Below are positions 44,657 to 58,979 of a stretch of 64,000 bases of DNA, one piece after another. Numbering within the stretch: position 1 is the stretch's first letter; the number at the start of each line of letters is the position of its first letter. The stretch is from positions 11,361,197-11,425,196 of the forward strand of contig OZ021725.1 of NCBI GenBank assembly GCA_963978545.1, in the 5' to 3' direction. The notes under the pieces were generated by a model. That model made no database searches, was not told the origin of the DNA, and saw nothing but the letters and a program-made list of their open reading frames with translations. A program made the position numbers and the translations under genes. Origin of the DNA: Linyphia triangularis. Its lineage: Eukaryota; Arthropoda; Arachnida; Araneae; Linyphiidae.

Positions 44657-45114
44657 GCAAGTCAACTACTAATATTGAAAAGCATAAAAAAACTTCCGGA
44701 CCAGACTGACCTATATTTTACAGACACTGACCGATCTGGTGATTACAAAGGACAAACCTGTGACCAGTATTCCTCTGCTGCCCTTTAAAAATCAAAGAAG
44801 GGAAAATTGAACAATAGTTTACTTACTATATTTGTGTTAGTAAAATTCATATAAGGTTTTTTTGTTTTTTTTTGTGTGTGCATTTCTTCAGTCAGAAAAT
44901 ATATTCAGTTCATATTTGATTCAGTCTTGAAAAGTCATGGATTCGCGACTTAATGTTTTGGCAGAAACACTGAATTTACCTTCGATTTTACGATGGATAA
45001 TTTTAGGCTGTTAGACACATCTTTTCAAAATTTTAATTGGTGGGGGGAGGGGGGGGGGGAATGTTAAAGATAATTATTTTATTTATCACCAAATCTTGTG
45101 TTTCTTTATAGACT
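44657..45114. other. non-coding spacer
   Basis: No gene; contains a G-run near 45041-45059. Confidence 0.5.
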
Positions 45115-45780
45115 GAGAGGCGACGGCAATTTTTGGACCCCATCGAACATCATTCTGAATTTTTTATAGAAATTAGAGAAAAGTGAGTAGATTACGAATT
45201 CTCTGGTCTTCCGTGGCAAAAATGGACGAAACTGGTCAAAAATCGACTTTTAATAAGTTGAACTAAATCCAATTGCCAAATGCGCCATAAGTTGCCAAAT
45301 AATGAGCATTTTTTTTATATGGTAACCCTCACTCTTTAAGTTTCAACTAAGAAGTTTGCAGACGATTCAGATATCTGGCGACGGTCTACTTGCATCTATT
45401 AAAAGAAGCCAAGTTGGCAAAAAATATTACGTCACTTATGACGTAACTGATGTCGCCAATTTGGCTTACTTTTAAAAGAAATAAGTTTTCCGAACCAAAG
45501 ATCAGAAATCGTTTGCACTCTTTCTCATTGAAAATCAAAATGCAGTGGGTTGCCAGACTAATAAGTTTGTTCTCATTTTTGGCAAGTTATGACATATTTG
45601 GCAATCGGCAAAAAAAGCAAATCGGATTTTAGTTCAACTCATTCCAAGTCGATTATTGATCAGTTTCGGCCATTTTCGCCACGGCAGACCCGTGGATTAG
45701 TAATTTACTCACTTTTCTCCAAATTCTATAAAAAATTCTGAATGATATTCGATGGGGTGCAAAAATTGAAGTCGCCTCTC
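45115..45780. repeat. foldback / long inverted repeat, 666 bp
   Basis: GAGAGGCGACGGCAATTTTT on the left pairs with a right arm whose reverse complement reads GAGAGGCGACTTCAATTTTT. Similarity continues through CCCCATCGAA, GAAAAGTGAGTA and GTTGAACTAAA towards a centre near 45447, where ATTACGTCACTTATGACGTAA sits. Arms are ~330 bp and diverged. No clear target duplication; probably an old foldback MITE. Confidence 0.8.
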
Positions 45781-47731
45781 GAACTATTACATAGGGCTGA
45801 TTTAATTTAACGTCAAGGTTAATACATATAGCTAGAAAAAATGTATGTATGTGTATTAGGGTGGGGCGAAAAAACTTTTTTTCGATATCGGTTTTGGCAT
45901 AGAGCGGAAAAGTTGCTTAATATGTAAAAAAAAATCACTTTTAAACCATTTTTTGGATGTAATTTTTAAAAACCGCCATTGGCATAGCATGGAATAGTTG
46001 CCTAATATGTCAGTTAAAACCCACAAAAGATTTCGTGCCCCTCTTGCTTTGTGGAAAAATGTATCTAAATCGTAGCACCCCCACTCCCCGCTCCTCCTCC
46101 CCCCCCCCCCCAGACAGGCGCCTTTGCCCTCATAGGAAATACTACTGCTCCCTATATTTGTTGTGTTACAACCTTCTACCGCAGTTCATTAAAAAACTAC
46201 TTGGTAAAAAACCTTGACATTTGGTGAGTAGGTACGATGTAATGAAATGACATGAAATAAAAACTCGCAAATAGTGTCAAATATATTTTATGTATTTGAA
46301 ATTCTGTAATGTCTATGCAGTAGTGCCATCTGCAGTTGTCAGGGGTTTTTTGTTTTTTTTAATTTTCATTTATAATTGATGAATACAACTGAGGACTAGG
46401 AAGGGAAAACGACTTAAGTCCAAAAGAGGAAACGTTTCAGGAGAGCCGAAAAATGAAAAACACACGTATCTGGTACTTGAGGATAGGATTAAGGACCAGA
46501 TTGAATTTGAACTATTTCTACTGGAATTCGCACTTTGAGCGTTCTCTACTTTGTTTAGCCTGGTTTTTAGGACATTTTTCCGTAAAAAAAAAAAGATTTT
46601 CGATTTTTTTTTGGGGGGGTACTTAGGTCGTCTTCCAATCTTAGTCCTCAATTTATGTCATTTTATTAAGTGATAATTTTTGCACGGACTCGCCAAGTTT
46701 CAAAGATTTATACAAAGTAGTTTCTAAATAATGTATCACATAAAAATAAGGTTTTTAATATAAATCCTTTATATGCATTTCTAATTTTTACATTTATTAA
46801 CATAGCGCCGTTTCTGTTGTCAGCTTGTGCTTGGTGTTGACGTCAAATTTTAAATATTAAAAATACCTCTATCAGCAAAATATGCTGTAAACAAGTTTTC
46901 AAAATTTCTTCATTAAAAATTAATCTAAATTTATGCATTCACATCAACACATATTTTATTTATTCTGATTAAAACAATTTAATTATTTACTTGCTTGCTT
47001 ATTTATTCACACAATTTTGGCAACAGGAAAAAGTTCCTTCATTGATTGGTTAATTGCTATTTCAGCTGGATTGGCTGACGGTAATTTGGTTTATTTGCAT
47101 TCAGTAAAGCCGACCTTTTAGTGACAGCCCCTCAAATTAGACAGAATGCCTTTTCGAATCTATTTGCCAAGTTCCAGCACGTTTGGATGACGGCAATTGG
47201 ATTAATTAGGCCACCGAAGATTTGCCCACATACACACAAACAAAATCGAAGTTAATATAAAAAGATTTCATGTACTGGGCTTGAAGATTGTAACACGTAG
47301 AGAGTATTGGGCAATTATTAAAACAACATATACTGTATGAACTTAAAGTATTTCACTTTTCCTGCTTCTTGTAAATCTCCGAAGACATCCCAATTGTTTA
47401 ATCGACTGGACTGACTATATCGCAATCGTCCACCATGGGATATTCCCAGTAATAACCATATATTTATCATAAGTATGTACTCATATAATATAACAATCTA
47501 GCAGTAATTTTATGATTGATGGGATATTTTATTACAGTTTATTCGCTTTGGCCTTTACCGCTTTTATGGTATAATTTTAAAATCAAGACATCAAATTTAC
47601 ATTTGCTCGGATATTTTATTTATTTTTTTCTGAATTTTTTTTTTATTGTTAAATAAATTATTTTTTGATGTTATACATTTTTTAATTGATATTTATTTTT
47701 TAATTTAGCTTTTATAAAGACATAATTCTGC
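45781..47731. other. non-coding, no gene recognised
   Basis: It includes TTAGGGTGGGGCGAAAAAAC near 45856, which resembles a TIR but has no proven partner, and a C-run near 46098-46110. No coding region is supported. Confidence 0.5.
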
Positions 47732-47737
47732 TAGGGG
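47732..47737. repeat. left target-site duplication of the palindromic element (TAGGGG)
   Basis: TAGGGG precedes AGTAGTTAG and recurs at 62384-62389, directly after CTAACTACT. Confidence 0.92.
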
Positions 47738-48500
47738 AGTAGTTAGAAAGTGGGGCTCCGAAGCCATGGCGCAGCGCGCAGAAGGACGGGGGACGATGAC
47801 GTCACCGGAAGGGGGCGTGACCGGATATGACGTCACCGGAAGGGGCGTGGTCGGATATGACGTCACCGGAAGTCACGTGACCGGAAGTGGAGTGGAGTTG
47901 TTTCCCTCCTGCTGCTGTTTTAGTTTCGGTTTCGTTATAAGCTGTTTGTGTATGACGTCACAGTGGGTATGACGTCATAATGTGTTTTATATCAAAGTTT
48001 AGAGCGATGGCAACACTTTTTAGTTCCGATTTACCTTTAAGATGGAGTTGAGTTGTTCTAGGACTGCTTGTAAATGAATAAGTTAGAGTGATAGGTTTTT
48101 ATTGCGTGACGTCACAGTAGGTATGACGTCATAACTTGCTTAACGTTAAAAGTTTTGAGCGGTGGCAACACTTTTTAGTTTTGATTTACCTTTAAGGCGG
48201 AGTTGAATTGTTCTAGGGCTGCTTCTAAGTGAATAAGTTAGAGTTATAGGTATTTTTTACTAGTGACGTCACAGTGGGTATGACGTCATTCATGATTTTA
48301 CAAAACTTACCTTTAAGACGATGGCAGCAATAGAAATATGCTAAGTTTTAGGCGGGATGGAGTTGAGTTGTTTTAGGGCTACTTTTAAGTGAATAACTTA
48401 GAGTGATAGGCTGTTTTACCAGTGACGTCACAGTGTTAATGTAGTGGGGATGACGTCACGATTTGCTTTATATCAAAGTTTAAGGAATGGCAACATCTTG
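47738..48500 (+). repeat. terminal promoter-like repeat, left end of the palindromic element
   Basis: GC-rich outer segment with TGACGTCA, CCGGAAG and TCACGTGACC words, then four sub-repeats whose CRE pairs begin at 47953, 48117, 48264 and 48423. Homologous to the Polinton TIR, and includes the same 68-codon frame (47766-47972). Confidence 0.9.
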
Positions 48501-49739
48501 TATCCTGATATATAGCTAAGTCTCCTTTGATTGGTTGAAATAAAAGCTCACTTCTGATTGGTTAGAATATGTCACGTGATTTCAAATGCTCTTCTCATTG
48601 ACTATACAGTTTAGTAAGACAGTTTTCTACTAAGTTTAATGTAATTGCGGCGCCATCTAGTGGTAGGAAGGAATATAAATTACATAGTTTATAACTTTTC
48701 ATGCTTAACCATTAAAAACTTCAAATACATGCAAAGATAATATACTAACACAAATGCGTAAAGTTTCGGATTGAGTGGATTTTTTTTTTCTATAAGTGCT
48801 TAACACATTTAAACTAATGTTGAGAGATATAATCGCAAGACACTTTTAAGGAATCAGGTTTAATCAATGTTAGACACATAAAGTCTCATTATTTTCTCAA
48901 TAACAGTATGAAATGTAAATATAAATTAAAATTTATGAGAAAAAAAAAATTTAAACTTTGATATCTTAACGTGAAAATTTCTTTTACAGAGCTTAACATT
49001 TCATTAAAAAGTTTTTTTATTTTATTGTCATAGTTTTTGAGGGATTGAATACACAACAAAAGAACTTAGACTAGAATTAATTTTCAATATTCAGCAACTG
49101 AAACCCATTATGGAAGTTAAAGCAATGATTTTACAATTATTTTTAGGTTGAGTTAGTCTGACCCTGTTGAAGGAATTAGTAGTTGTAGTGTGTTCACACG
49201 TGAGTTTGCAATACAATATTAGTAATATTCATTTCCAAAAAACGAAATATTTATCACTTTGAATAGAAAAATGACGATTTTTTTTTTTATTTATGTAAGT
49301 ATTATTCTCAATTTTGTAAATTTTAAATGTATTATCCATATTTTATTGAAGAATTTATATTTTTTTTCTTCTTCTTTCAGAATGGTTTAGGAAAAACATT
49401 TCATTTTAGTCAGAACAATGTTTTCAAAGAGATGGAAATACGCAACTTTTCGATATATCAACCTTCAAATATTTTGAAATTGATTCTATTTGTTACAACC
49501 GGTTGTAATTTAAAGCTATACTGTACTATGCGAGCGATATTATATATCTTAGCTACTTACTGTCTATGTTAAAATTTATATTACCATTAAACTTGTTAGA
49601 AATTAATATGTCTATGTTAGTTATATTAATCAAGATAGTTTTTATTGTACAATGATACTTACTTAAATTGATGAATGGCAACACAGAACTAGCTGCTAAT
49701 GCTGAATAGATATGTGATAACTGATTTTGGATACTCTAA

Positions 49740-51140
49740 TGTTTAAATAAGAGAGAAAAAGTAACATACTTGAACATCTTACAACTAAGAATTCAAAAGT
49801 GAACATGAAAATTTACTTTACGAATAAATATCATGTCTTTAAAATGTGTACGAATATCACTAAATAAGAGAAAAAAGTAACATACTTAAACTCTTTACGA
49901 CAAATAACTTTAAAATTAACGAAAAAAAACTTACTTTACACATAAAAATCACTTTAAAATGTGTAAAAATATTGCTAAATAAGAGAAAAAAGTAGCTTAC
50001 TTAAAATTTCTAAGATAAATATTTAACCTTTACGCGAAAATTCCCTTCATGTATAAAAATCACGACTTTAAAATATAACATGCAAGAGAAAAGTAACGTA
50101 CTTAAACTTTCTACGACAAATAACTTTAACATTAACGTAAAATTTTACTTTACACATAAAAATCCCGATATTAAAATATGTAGAAATATCGCTAAATAAA
50201 AGAAAAAAAGTAACACACTTAAACTTTGTACGACAAATAACTTTGACATTAACGTAAAAAATGTTCTTCACATATAAAAATCACGACTTTAAATTTGAAA
50301 TGTAGGATGAAAGTATAACATACCTATAATTTCTACGACAAAGAATTCAAACATTGCCGTTCATGTCTTTAAAATGTATAATGATAACTAACTTTTAGAA
50401 AAAAGAAACACTAAAAATTTACAAGGCAAAGAATTTAAAATTGAACGTTAAAATTAACTTTACATGTACTATCATACTCTTATATCAACGATAAATAAGA
50501 TAAAAAAAAGAAACTCTAAAAATTTATAAGGCAAAGAATTCAAATAATACGCGAAAATTTACCTCACATATAAAAATTATGTCTTTCAAATGTGTAAGAA
50601 TAACGCTAAATTAGAGAAAAAGAAATATTAAAAATTTATAAGGTAAGGAATTGAAACAATACGCGAAAATTTATTTCACACATAACATTTTTATCTTTAA
50701 AATGTGTAAGAATAATGCTAAATTAGAGAAGAAAAAAAATAACATACTTAAACTTTCTTCGACAACAATTTAAACAATACGCGAAAATTTCATACACAAT
50801 TATTTTCTTAGGTTAATGTTAAATAATGGGAAATTTAACAGAATAAAAATTTCAAAGATAAAGAATTTTAACCTTTACACGAAAATTTACTTCATATATA
50901 AATATCATGTCTTTAAACTTTAACGTGACAATTTACTTCTCATATACAATTAAACTCTTAGGTTAATGTTAAATAAAAGAAAAAGTAACATACTCAAAAA
51001 TTTCTAAGATAAGCATAACGTAAAAATTTCATATCATGTGTTTAAAATGTAACATATAAGAGAAAAAAAATAACATACTTGAACTTTCTATAGCAAAGAA
51101 TTTAAGCGTTAGCGTAAAAATTTACTTTACATATAAAATT
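49740..51140 (+). repeat. degenerate ~114-bp tandem array, left arm
   Basis: About twelve diverged units with AAATAAGAGAAAAAAGTAAC, TACTTAAACTTTCTACGAC and TTTACTTTACACATAAAAAT. The AGAGAAAAA word recurs near 49749, 49863, 49979 and 50083. Mirrored at 58980-60380. Confidence 0.8.
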
Positions 51141-51150
51141 CACGTCTTTA

Positions 51151-51222
51151 AACGGGATGATAAGCATGTGACGGTAATTAGCCAATCAGGTTAGCGGTAG
51201 GTGATACGCCACTTGCCGGCAT
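51151..51222 (-). promoter_or_regulatory. relic of the polB promoter, left arm
   Basis: On the minus strand it reads AACCTGATTGGCTAATT, then GTCACATG and ATCATCCC. The Polinton polB promoter (12461-12522) has AACCTGATTGGTCGGTG, GTCACGTG and ATCACCCC at the same spacing, and CTACCG sits just upstream in both. Transcription would point outward, towards the element end, as polB does in the intact element. Confidence 0.7.
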
Positions 51223-53529
51223 TTTTAGACCGGAGGATGAGTCACGCTAAAACTTGTTCAAACAGGTCGGGAGACTTGTACAGCAAGAACAACAGCATCG
51301 ACGCGCAAGCAGCGGGTGATGCTGCGGTGTGTCAGCAGGTCTTCGAGATTGTCGTTTTCCTACTTTTCCTTTTTCATAATGAAATGTTTGTGAAAACTTG
51401 GAATGAATGAAGTGGATTTCAAAGACACATTAGTAAGTGAAGGTAGAATTCGCATGGACTTTCTTCCAAAAAGTATGATTCACTTGGAGAATTTAAGATC
51501 ATTTCTACTTGAAAACTTTTCTATTGTCTAAAACATTGAATATTGCTCAAACTCAGTGAGGTTATATGCTACAATACGGGTAAAACTTAACAAAATTATT
51601 ACATAGAAGAAAAATAGTAAGAGATTTAAAATAAATACTAGTTATAGATACTCCAAGGAAAAAAATTCACCTCTACTTTTCAATCGGAAAATCAATGCAA
51701 GTTGGAAATTTATGTTACTTCAAGAAAGACTTAGACAATTTACTTTGTAATAATATACGTTAAGGTGTCGTATTAACTCGTGCAATACATGCTGACTAAG
51801 GTTTATTTTACTTATCTAAGAAAGGTGAATTGGGGGAAAATATTAAATAAATTGTAGATATTAAATACATTGTAGATATGCATTTAAGTTTTGAAAATCA
51901 CCTGCAAGACTTTTAAAACATCTTAAGATAAATTGAAAGAAACTTGGGAATTATATGTAAACTATATAACTTTTTATACTCTGAAAGGAAATCACAAGTA
52001 ATTTAGTTAACTTTTTTCATGGTAACACTCATATTCAACGACATATTTTTAAAATTTAACCTTCTTTACATGATAATAGTTATAAATTTTTTCAATCTCA
52101 GATGCGATATACTATTATTTCTAACATATATGTTACGAATTGTGTAAAGTTTTTAAAACTGTATATGCAAATCACCAATCAGAAACATAAAAATCTAACA
52201 TCAATCAAACAAACTAAAATAATAAGATATTTTCCTTAGTGGAAATAGTTAACTACTCATGTGATGGAATATACTTAGAAAATTTAAATACTGAAAAAAG
52301 TTTGCTAGGCAAACTTAAAGAATATTTTTTTTTTTCTTGTGAAAAACTAGCATAAATTTGGAAAATGTAGAGTTTGTTACTACGTAAAATTGAACATCAT
52401 CTGGACAAACTAAATTATACATGAATTTTTTTTTTTATTTGAGAGGTGCTGACAATATATCATTAATATAGAGATTTTTAACTTCCACCCATAATTTCTA
52501 AATAACTTATACATAAATTTCAGAAAAACTGAAACGGAATGTGTTTTACAAGAGGCTTATTTTGTAAGATGAATATTCAATATTAATATAACTGAGCAAA
52601 GTTCATTCCGGAAAAAACTTGTAAAAGATACTTATATTTTGAAAATAGTTTGAAATATCCTTTTAAATTTATGAATGCTCGCTTTCGAAAGACACAAATA
52701 AAACTGATATTACTCATGATAATTAACACATACATAACATTAGTCAAACAAAGTGAAATTTTTATTGCTTGTGACCGATAACTTGTCAGTGAAGCAGAAC
52801 TTACATAGGAAATTTGTGCAAACTTTTTCAACTTTTAAACCAAGTATCATGTAAAATTATAAATTACGATAGGAAATAGCATACTTCAGAATCGGAACAA
52901 GTCTTGTAGTTAAGCTAAATGTATTTCTCAAGGAATTGAAAGCATACCAGAGAAGTCCTTATCATTTCGCATCTTTTCTCATGTTGCAAGAAGACATACT
53001 TTGTAAAAGATCGTCTTAGCACTTAACAAAAATCAGTAAAAATAAATATATTTTCTATGGCAAAGATAAAACTTCACAACTTAATTACTTAAATTTAGCT
53101 AAGTTGCATATGGTTTATTCACATAACTCGCATGTGCTTTGAATATTGAAATATATTTGTCAGTTGAAATCAAACTCATCGAAAATAAATGCTATCTACA
53201 TTTTCAAGTCGGAAATTACTATTAAATAAACTTTACATGTAAGACATTATCATGTTAAAAAGAAAAATCTACAAAAATGTAAATGATAATTTTACTGTTG
53301 GTACATAAATGATGAATAATTTATGATTTTATTCTAGGCAAACGTTTTATTGTCTAACAGAGAACTTAAACTTTAGCAGAAAAACGAAAAAATACAATTT
53401 TTATATCCTATCATGCTTGCCGAAAATTGAATTTATTAGCTGTTGTAATAGATTTTTATTGTCCAAATTTCTATAGTTCTTCCCAGTGCAATAATATTAA
53501 GTTCATGTGTAATGAGTAGGTTTTTTTTT

Positions 53530-54146
53530 TTTGTTGAATCTTATAAATTTAGAAATTATTATGACCTAAGAGATTGAGTGAACTGAATAAATCAATGACG
53601 TAAATTTAAACAGGGACTTGAACTGATATACATACTATAACTGTAAAGAAGTATGACAAAGTGATAGATGAAGTGAAAATAGAAGTTGAGTAAAATGTGT
53701 TGAAAAAAGTTGAAGACGACAAGAAATTCATAAATGAGAATTATCATTGACTTATATTAACTTCGTTTTTCTTGCTTATGACAAGAAAATACACTCTTGT
53801 TTATTAAGAACCAACTTGATATCTTATCATAGAATGACAATGATGAAATATCTATACATTAAAAAAAATACCAAACTTAGACATAGCAAATTTCTTGAAA
53901 TTCATGTATAATGTGAGAAGTTTTACTGGAAATATAGAAGATACAACATTGAAAGATGTGAATGTTTCGAAGTACTTTATCAGAAATAAAAAAAATAAAA
54001 ATGCGCTGAGGTCCGCTATAAAATTTTTTAGGAGAAAGTTTAAACAAAATTTAAAATCAAACATGCTTTTAAGTGGGAACACATATATTAAAACTATAGC
54101 ACATTTAACCATTTATATTATGTCATCTCAGTTGGTATCAAACTGA
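53530..54146 (+). pseudogene. relic of the 224-aa Polinton late gene, left arm
   Basis: Nucleotide similarity to 6014-6688 (read on the minus strand) runs most of its length: TTGAGTGAACTGAATAA against TTAGTGAGCTTGATAA; TTGATATCTTATCAT against CTGATATCTTATCAT; AAAATACCAAACT in both; TGAAAGATGTGAATGTT against TGAAAGATTTAAATGTT. Stops and indels break most of it; the last 83 codons (53895-54146) are still open and show MYN, LKDVNV and FIRNKK at the places of MYN, LKDLNV and FIGNKK. Its 3' end faces the palindrome centre, 914 bp away. Confidence 0.85.
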
Positions 54147-55029
54147 ATAATATGAAAAACAACCACAAACTGAATAAACATGAAAATTATCAATATATGT
54201 GGAAAAGTTTCCTTTTTTCACATATAAAAAAAAATAACACATTGACATACGTTAAGATCACGAAACATGCGTAATCATATACCGATAAGAGCAACCAATG
54301 TTGCGGGGAGATATTCACGTGATGGACAATATCCCATGAATAAATTGAGTGATTTAATTTATAATGCTAAATCCAATAGTATTCCACGTAACTTCAACTT
54401 TATATGTTACACTATAGATATATTTATTTTTCAAATATATTGACTTTCGAAAAATCATCCTTCAATATAAGAATGATCATAGTAAGAATAAAAGAAAAGA
54501 TACTAAGTATTGATTTAAAGTGTATTTATTTCAACTTAGCAACAAATCATATGCGTGAAACGAAAATTGCCTCGAACCAAAGTATAACTATCCAATTTCA
54601 TTGATTCCTACAAGGAAATTTTTCTCATCTAGTAATTGATTTTTTTTTCTCGTACACATTATAAGTGTTGTCCAATCAGGTGTAGAATAGCTGAAGATAT
54701 CCGACCTCTTTCTAAATATTACTAAGTCACTGTTGAAAAACTTATAAAAATTTCAATTTACACTTAAAGTTTTTTTTATATATATATATTTCAAAGAATT
54801 TTTTCAAATCAATATGTATATTTAAATACTGAAACTTATTCACTTCAATAAATGTATGTTTAAGTTATAAAACTTGTCGTATGTATTGAAAAATTGTAAC
54901 TTTTCGTCTTCGTATAAATCGATAACTTATACACTAGTTCTTCATCAATTAATCTTCTAAGTAAATCTTTCAAAGGTAAAAACATACCTATAGCTTTGCA
55001 TTTGTAACAAGTTAGATTGTACATGTTTC

Positions 55030-55091
55030 TAGTGAAATTAAAATTTTATATGTTTTTCATAAAAATATATAAAATTTTGTAACTTTCACAT
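55030..55091. other. 62-nt loop at the palindrome centre
   Basis: It separates GTTTC (ending 55029) from GAAAC (starting 55092). The loop itself is only partly symmetrical (GTGAAATTAAAATTTTATA against TATAAAATTTTGTAACTTTC), so the centre is an imperfect hairpin, not a clean mirror point. Confidence 0.85.
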
Positions 55092-55973
55092 GAAACATGT
55101 ACAATCTAACTTGTTACAAATGCAAAGCTATTGGTATGTTTTTACCTTTGAAAGATTTACTTAGAAGATTAATTGATGAAGAACTAGTGTATAAGTTATC
55201 GATTTATACGAAGACGAAAAGTTACAATTTTTCAATACATACGACAAGTTTTATAACTTAAACATACATTTATTGAAGTGAATAAGTTTCAGTATTTAAA
55301 TATACATATTGATTTGAAAAAATTCTTTGAAATATATATATATAAAAAAACTTTAAGTGTAAATTGAAATTTTTATAAGTTTTTCAACAGTGACTTAGTA
55401 ATATTTAGAAAGAGGTCGGATATCTTCAGCTATTCTACACCTGATTGGACAACACTTATAATGTGTACGAGAAAAAAAAATCAATTACTAGATGAGAAAA
55501 ATTTCCTTGTAGGAATCAATGAAATTGGATAGTTATACTTTGGTTCGAGGCAATTTTCGTTTCACGCATATGATTTGTTGCTAAGTTGAAATAAATACAC
55601 TTTAAATCAATACTTAGTATCTTTTCTTTTATTCTTACTATGATCATTCTTATATTGAAGGATGATTTTTCGAAAGTCAATATATTTGAAAAATAAATAT
55701 ATCTATAGTGTAACATATAAAGTTGAAGTTACGTGGAATACTATTGGATTTAGCATTATAAATTAAATCACTCAATTTATTCATGGGATATTGTCCATCA
55801 CGTGAATATCTCCCCGCAACATTGGTTGCTCTTATCGGTATATGATTACGCATGTTTCGTGATCTTAACGTATGTCAATGTGTTATTTTTTTTTATATGT
55901 GAAAAAAGGAAACTTTTCCACATATATTGATAATTTTCATGTTTATTCAGTTTGTGGTTGTTTTTCATATTAT

Positions 55974-56590
55974 TCAGTTTGATACCAACTGAGATGACAT
56001 AATATAAATGGTTAAATGTGCTATAGTTTTAATATATGTGTTCCCACTTAAAAGCATGTTTGATTTTAAATTTTGTTTAAACTTTCTCCTAAAAAATTTT
56101 ATAGCGGACCTCAGCGCATTTTTATTTTTTTTATTTCTGATAAAGTACTTCGAAACATTCACATCTTTCAATGTTGTATCTTCTATATTTCCAGTAAAAC
56201 TTCTCACATTATACATGAATTTCAAGAAATTTGCTATGTCTAAGTTTGGTATTTTTTTTAATGTATAGATATTTCATCATTGTCATTCTATGATAAGATA
56301 TCAAGTTGGTTCTTAATAAACAAGAGTGTATTTTCTTGTCATAAGCAAGAAAAACGAAGTTAATATAAGTCAATGATAATTCTCATTTATGAATTTCTTG
56401 TCGTCTTCAACTTTTTTCAACACATTTTACTCAACTTCTATTTTCACTTCATCTATCACTTTGTCATACTTCTTTACAGTTATAGTATGTATATCAGTTC
56501 AAGTCCCTGTTTAAATTTACGTCATTGATTTATTCAGTTCACTCAATCTCTTAGGTCATAATAATTTCTAAATTTATAAGATTCAACAAA
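55974..56590 (-). pseudogene. relic of the 224-aa Polinton late gene, right arm
   Basis: Mirror copy of 53530-54146; the open 83-codon remnant (55974-56225) encodes the same peptide. Confidence 0.85.
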
Positions 56591-58897
56591 AAAAAAAAAC
56601 CTACTCATTACACATGAACTTAATATTATTGCACTGGGAAGAACTATAGAAATTTGGACAATAAAAATCTATTACAACAGCTAATAAATTCAATTTTCGG
56701 CAAGCATGATAGGATATAAAAATTGTATTTTTTCGTTTTTCTGCTAAAGTTTAAGTTCTCTGTTAGACAATAAAACGTTTGCCTAGAATAAAATCATAAA
56801 TTATTCATCATTTATGTACCAACAGTAAAATTATCATTTACATTTTTGTAGATTTTTCTTTTTAACATGATAATGTCTTACATGTAAAGTTTATTTAATA
56901 GTAATTTCCGACTTGAAAATGTAGATAGCATTTATTTTCGATGAGTTTGATTTCAACTGACAAATATATTTCAATATTCAAAGCACATGCGAGTTATGTG
57001 AATAAACCATATGCAACTTAGCTAAATTTAAGTAATTAAGTTGTGAAGTTTTATCTTTGCCATAGAAAATATATTTATTTTTACTGATTTTTGTTAAGTG
57101 CTAAGACGATCTTTTACAAAGTATGTCTTCTTGCAACATGAGAAAAGATGCGAAATGATAAGGACTTCTCTGGTATGCTTTCAATTCCTTGAGAAATACA
57201 TTTAGCTTAACTACAAGACTTGTTCCGATTCTGAAGTATGCTATTTCCTATCGTAATTTATAATTTTACATGATACTTGGTTTAAAAGTTGAAAAAGTTT
57301 GCACAAATTTCCTATGTAAGTTCTGCTTCACTGACAAGTTATCGGTCACAAGCAATAAAAATTTCACTTTGTTTGACTAATGTTATGTATGTGTTAATTA
57401 TCATGAGTAATATCAGTTTTATTTGTGTCTTTCGAAAGCGAGCATTCATAAATTTAAAAGGATATTTCAAACTATTTTCAAAATATAAGTATCTTTTACA
57501 AGTTTTTTCCGGAATGAACTTTGCTCAGTTATATTAATATTGAATATTCATCTTACAAAATAAGCCTCTTGTAAAACACATTCCGTTTCAGTTTTTCTGA
57601 AATTTATGTATAAGTTATTTAGAAATTATGGGTGGAAGTTAAAAATCTCTATATTAATGATATATTGTCAGCACCTCTCAAATAAAAAAAAAAATTCATG
57701 TATAATTTAGTTTGTCCAGATGATGTTCAATTTTACGTAGTAACAAACTCTACATTTTCCAAATTTATGCTAGTTTTTCACAAGAAAAAAAAAAATATTC
57801 TTTAAGTTTGCCTAGCAAACTTTTTTCAGTATTTAAATTTTCTAAGTATATTCCATCACATGAGTAGTTAACTATTTCCACTAAGGAAAATATCTTATTA
57901 TTTTAGTTTGTTTGATTGATGTTAGATTTTTATGTTTCTGATTGGTGATTTGCATATACAGTTTTAAAAACTTTACACAATTCGTAACATATATGTTAGA
58001 AATAATAGTATATCGCATCTGAGATTGAAAAAATTTATAACTATTATCATGTAAAGAAGGTTAAATTTTAAAAATATGTCGTTGAATATGAGTGTTACCA
58101 TGAAAAAAGTTAACTAAATTACTTGTGATTTCCTTTCAGAGTATAAAAAGTTATATAGTTTACATATAATTCCCAAGTTTCTTTCAATTTATCTTAAGAT
58201 GTTTTAAAAGTCTTGCAGGTGATTTTCAAAACTTAAATGCATATCTACAATGTATTTAATATCTACAATTTATTTAATATTTTCCCCCAATTCACCTTTC
58301 TTAGATAAGTAAAATAAACCTTAGTCAGCATGTATTGCACGAGTTAATACGACACCTTAACGTATATTATTACAAAGTAAATTGTCTAAGTCTTTCTTGA
58401 AGTAACATAAATTTCCAACTTGCATTGATTTTCCGATTGAAAAGTAGAGGTGAATTTTTTTCCTTGGAGTATCTATAACTAGTATTTATTTTAAATCTCT
58501 TACTATTTTTCTTCTATGTAACAATTTTGTTAAGTTTTACCCGTATTGTAGCATATAACCTCACTGAGTTTGAGCAATATTCAATGTTTTAGACAATAGA
58601 AAAGTTTTCAAGTAGAAATGATCTTAAATTCTCCAAGTGAATCATACTTTTTGGAAGAAAGTCCATGCGAATTCTACCTTCACTTACTAATGTGTCTTTG
58701 AAATCCACTTCATTCATTCCAAGTTTTCACAAACATTTCATTATGAAAAAGGAAAAGTAGGAAAACGACAATCTCGAAGACCTGCTGACACACCGCAGCA
58801 TCACCCGCTGCTTGCGCGTCGATGCTGTTGTTCTTGCTGTACAAGTCTCCCGACCTGTTTGAACAAGTTTTAGCGTGACTCATCCTCCGGTCTAAAA

Positions 58898-58969
58898 ATG
58901 CCGGCAAGTGGCGTATCACCTACCGCTAACCTGATTGGCTAATTACCGTCACATGCTTATCATCCCGTT
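58898..58969 (+). promoter_or_regulatory. relic of the polB promoter, right arm
   Basis: Mirror copy of 51151-51222, pointing outward to the right end. Confidence 0.7.
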
Positions 58970-58979
58970 TAAAGACGTG

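Noticed and set aside
45856..46625. Possible TIR element starting TTAGGGTGGGGCGAAAAAAC
   Set aside because: The only candidate partner is a homopolymer-rich stretch near 46590-46625 with weak pairing and no duplication.
49327..49572. 81-codon frame in the palindrome arm, mirrored at 60548-60793
   Set aside because: AT-rich with poly-T-encoded Phe runs and no similarity to any Polinton gene; mirrored only because the arms are identical.
51201..51410. 69-codon frame in the GC-richer island of the arm (mirrored at 58710-58919)
   Set aside because: It overlaps the polB promoter relic and lies on the opposite strand to the expected gene; promoter origin explains the base composition better.
52583..52831. 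82-codon frame mirrored at 57289-57537
   Set aside because: No recognisable domain and no counterpart in the intact element; identity between arms is not evidence of coding.
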